NCBI GenBank assembly: GCA_018713375.1
Contig: DVOV01000120.1
Span: forward strand, 1 to 5,994
From: Candidatus Scatomorpha stercorigallinarum
GTDB taxonomy: Bacteria; Bacillota_A; Clostridia; Oscillospirales; Oscillospiraceae
Direction of reading: 5' to 3'
DNA: 5,994 nt
Part shown: in pieces, positions 5,954 to 5,994 of the stretch
Layout of the letters: each line of letters opens with the position of its first letter
Position numbering within the stretch: the first letter of the stretch is position 1
Position numbers and translations under genes: made by a program
Notes under the pieces: generated by a model
Databases searched by the model: none
What the model was told of the DNA's origin: nothing
The model's input: only the letters and a program-made list of their open reading frames with translations

Positions 5954-5994
5954 TTGAAATATAAATTTGCGCGGCCGCGGCTAATGTATTCGTT

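Noticed and set aside
4635..5957. Long plus-strand open frame of 440 codons opposite the lipoprotein gene
   Set aside because: Its apparent internal repeats are simply the complement of the lipoprotein repeats. It has no signal peptide or ribosome site, while the minus-strand gene has both.
5968..5981. GC-rich palindrome (GCGGCCGC region) as a terminator of an upstream gene
   Set aside because: The self-complementary core leaves no loop and is not followed by a T-run suited to a terminator on either strand; it is probably chance in GC-rich DNA.
1..5994. Mobile elements, CRISPR arrays, tRNA or rRNA genes
   Set aside because: No transposase-like protein, terminal inverted repeats, regular short spaced repeats, or tRNA/rRNA-like sequences were seen. 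All repeats found are in-frame within the two genes.

Overview
The window is a single minus-strand operon segment, read from high to low coordinates, encoding the front half of an Rnf complex (ferredoxin:NAD+ oxidoreductase, ion-translocating) plus its flavin-attachment machinery. Gene order in the direction of transcription is: promoter (about 5936-5953), a secreted lipoprotein with two divergent FMN-binding-like repeats (5855-4737), a lipoprotein ApbE flavin transferase (4732-3638), rnfC (3606-2314), rnfD (2314-1346) and rnfG (1349 to beyond base 1, truncated by the window edge). rnfE, rnfA and rnfB would be expected beyond base 1, since the order C-D-G-E-A-B is the usual one.

Spacing is very tight: 4 nt between the lipoprotein gene and apbE, 31 nt between apbE and rnfC, a TAATG overlap between rnfC and rnfD, and an ATGA overlap between rnfD and rnfG. 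I see no internal terminator. The only promoter-like sequence lies upstream of the lipoprotein gene, so the set is probably one transcript.

The organism is probably a GC-rich anaerobic Firmicute (Clostridia; Oscillospirales- or Christensenellales-like). Reasons are the rnfCDG order with apbE alongside, strong AGGAGG-type ribosome sites, Lys-rich lipoprotein signal peptides with clear lipoboxes, and high GC. This is inference, with no taxonomic marker in the window. ATA is used often for Ile despite the high GC.

Working together: RnfC should exchange electrons with NAD(H) in the cytoplasm through FMN and two 4Fe-4S clusters. RnfD is the membrane subunit and RnfG the extracytoplasmic FMN carrier. 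ApbE attaches FMN covalently to Thr in D-x-x-[ST]-G-A-T motifs outside the membrane. What stands out is the surplus of predicted flavin sites outside the cell. RnfG carries three SGAT/TGAT motifs (its own domain plus two tandem copies) and then a fourth, different domain that resembles the repeats of the lipoprotein. The lipoprotein has two copies of a D-x-x-[ST]-G-C-T motif, that is, the ApbE motif with Ala replaced by Cys. I infer that this operon may encode an Rnf variant with an extended multi-flavin relay at the cell surface.
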